NCBI GenBank assembly: GCA_001564255.1
Contig: LKNC01000139.1
Coordinates: forward strand, 1 to 7,395
Reading direction: 5' to 3'
DNA length: 7,395 nt
Source: Natrialbaceae archaeon Tc-Br11_E2g1
GTDB lineage: Archaea > Halobacteriota > Halobacteria > Halobacteriales > Natrialbaceae
Under the pieces are notes generated by a model. The model did not search any database. It saw only the letters and a list, made by a program, of their open reading frames with translations, and had not been told where the DNA came from. Positions 6,215-7,395 of this stretch are shown here, in pieces. The first letter of the stretch is position 1, and every line of letters begins with the position of its first letter. The position numbers and the translations under genes are program-made.

Positions 6215-6266
6215 AGCCCTGTTTGAACCCCTCGCCGCGATACCGGACTCGTCTGTCACAACCTCT

Positions 6267-6302
6267 ATGAGTGAGCGGAGGCGACGTTACGACGGGACGT
6301 GA
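6267..6302 (+). CDS. Possible 11-codon upstream ORF overlapping the kinase start
   Basis: ATG at 6267 opens MSERRRRYDGT and ends with TGA at 6300-6302. The last base of that stop is the first base of the kinase ATG (TGATG), the geometry of termination-reinitiation coupling. The peptide is strikingly basic (four consecutive Arg), against the acidic norm of this genome. GGAGGC within it lies about 20 bases before the kinase start, rather far for a ribosome binding site. It could be a leader peptide controlling kinase translation or a chance overlap; there is no homology evidence. Confidence 0.25.
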   Translation: MSERRRRYDGT

Positions 6303-7395
6303 TGGCCGAAACACAGACCGCAGATCCACAGTCGACCGGCCGGGGGTCGTTCCACGTGCTCTACGCCGATCCGAACGGGCGAGACCGGGTCGTCGACGCC
6401 CTCGGGGAGTACCGGGTAACGACCGTCACCTCGCGTGCGGCGGTCTTCGAGGCGGTAGACGGGGACGTCGACTGTCTGGTACTTACCCACGAACTACCCG
6501 GCGTGAGTGACGTCCTCGAGTACGTCACCGACGTCCGACCCGGCCTCCCCGTCGTGGCGGTTCTCCCCTCTCTCGACTCGGGGGTCTGTGAGGCCCTCCT
6601 CCGGGCCGACCGTGGGGACGTCGTTCGTATGCCCGACGGACGGGTCGACGGTCGACGGTTGTGCGATCGCGTCGACGACATCTACGAGGAGTCGGTTTCG
6701 GACGTCTCCGGGACGGTTCTGGAGATCTCACGGTCACTGATGGGGGCCGCCCCGGACGAGATCGATATCGAGATCGAGTGGGGCCTCGAGTCGATCGGGG
6801 AGCGACTCGACGCCGACCGATGTGTCTTCTTCCAACACGTCGAGAGGACGGGGACCCTGGAACGGACCCACTGTTGGTCTACAGATGGAAACTGTCCGCC
6901 CTCGGAAGCGAGCATCGCCGCGACGTCGTTCCCCGGTTTCGAGGAGTCACTCTCGTCGTTCACCCCCTACGCGATCCCGGACGACTCGAGCCCGGAGGAG
7001 GCCCTCGAGGTTCCCGAGGGGTTCGTCGGCGACCTGGGTGCTCTCGGCGGTTCGGACGGTGACGACGAACGCCCCCTGTACCTCCGAAAGCGTGGGTTCG
7101 AGGCGTTTCTCGCCGTTCCGGTCGTGATCGACTGGGAACTCACCGGCGTCCTCGCGGTCGGAGCGAGTGAGCGACGGTCCTGGCCCGAGTCGGTCCGTCG
7201 TCAGGTACGCACCTTCGGCGAACTGATCGGCCACACCGTCGAACGCGAACGACGCCGACGGGAACTCGCCCGCCAGAACGAACGCCTCGATCGGTTCGCC
7301 TCCGTGATCAGCCACGACCTCCAGAACCCGATCAACGTGATCACCGGCTACGCCGACCTCATCGAGGAAACCGGCGACGTCGACTACCTCGAGGA
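6302..7395 (+). CDS. Soluble sensor histidine kinase (receiver-like, GAF, HisKA), 3' truncated
   Basis: The frame is open from the ATG at 6302 to the window edge (364 codons) with no stop. Residues about 17-128 look like a response-regulator receiver fold (HVLYADPNG at the first strand, CLVLTHELPG at the third). At the phospho-acceptor position, where relatives read SDYDxP, it has T62 instead of Asp. Residues about 137-312 form a GAF-type sensory domain; the stretch DEIDIEIEWGLESIGERL then DRCVFF is typical of haloarchaeal kinases. A charged linker (about 310-330) follows, then the HisKA dimerisation helix with SVISHDLQNP, giving H338 as the autophosphorylation site. The catalytic ATPase domain lies beyond the window. 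There is no signal peptide or membrane segment, so it should sense a cytoplasmic cue. GTG at 6299 is an alternative start; the in-frame stop at 6272 excludes anything longer. No response regulator is seen in the window. Confidence 0.88.
   Translation, partial: MAETQTADPQSTGRGSFHVLYADPNGRDRVVDALGEYRVTTVTSRAAVFEAVDGDVDCLVLTHELPGVSDVLEYVTDVRPGLPVVAVLPSLDSGVCEALLRADRGDVVRMPDGRVDGRRLCDRVDDIYEESVSDVSGTVLEISRSLMGAAPDEIDIEIEWGLESIGERLDADRCVFFQHVERTGTLERTHCWSTDGNCPPSEASIAATSFPGFEESLSSFTPYAIPDDSSPEEALEVPEGFVGDLGALGGSDGDDERPLYLRKRGFEAFLAVPVVIDWELTGVLAVGASERRSWPESVRRQVRTFGELIGHTVERERRRRELARQNERLDRFASVISHDLQNPINVITGYADLIEETGDVDYLE

Noticed and set aside
1..7395. High frequency of CTCGAG and CTCGAC hexamers throughout
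   Set aside because: They follow from preferred Leu-Glu, Leu-Asp and Ser-Arg codon pairs in a GC-rich haloarchaeal genome and are not placed like regulatory or restriction-related sites.

Overview
The window looks like chromosomal DNA from a halophilic archaeon (class Halobacteria). It is GC-rich, third codon positions are mostly G or C, and the proteins are rich in Asp and Glu. Several genes have an archaeal TATA-like element about 27-33 bases before the start codon and no Shine-Dalgarno site, which points to leaderless or near-leaderless transcripts. I cannot name the genus from sequence alone.

Layout, left to right. (1) 1-99, plus strand: the last 32 codons of a DRG/OBG-like GTP-binding protein (TGS-type C-terminus). 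Its stop overlaps an ATG (TGATG) that opens an apparently frameshifted gene remnant, 99-283. A GC-rich hairpin at 288-309 separates this from (2) three minus-strand genes: an NRDE/TANGO2-family protein (1271-2014), a small winged-helix regulator (848-1198) and a YdjM-type membrane-bound metal-dependent hydrolase (314-799). (3) A 165-base divergent promoter region (2015-2179) holds several short palindromes and two TATA-like elements. It drives NRDE leftward and a Gfo/Idh/MocA-family oxidoreductase rightward (2180-3436). (4) leuS, leucyl-tRNA synthetase, lies convergent to it on the minus strand (3496-6123). (5) A second divergent intergenic region (6124-6301) carries the leuS promoter and an 11-codon upstream ORF. 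It leads to a soluble sensor histidine kinase (6302 to the window end, truncated).

Functionally this is a mixed housekeeping neighbourhood: translation (leuS, DRG GTPase), a redox enzyme of unknown substrate, a signalling kinase and small conserved proteins. I see no mobile element, CRISPR array, tRNA or rRNA, and no defence or biosynthetic cluster. The points most worth a second look are unusual features within these genes. The LeuRS has a bacterial-type body without the leucine-specific insertion, a KMSTS signature in place of KMSKS, and a C-terminus unlike the bacterial one. The kinase has a receiver-like domain without its phospho-acceptor Asp. Two TGATG junctions precede a broken gene and the kinase.
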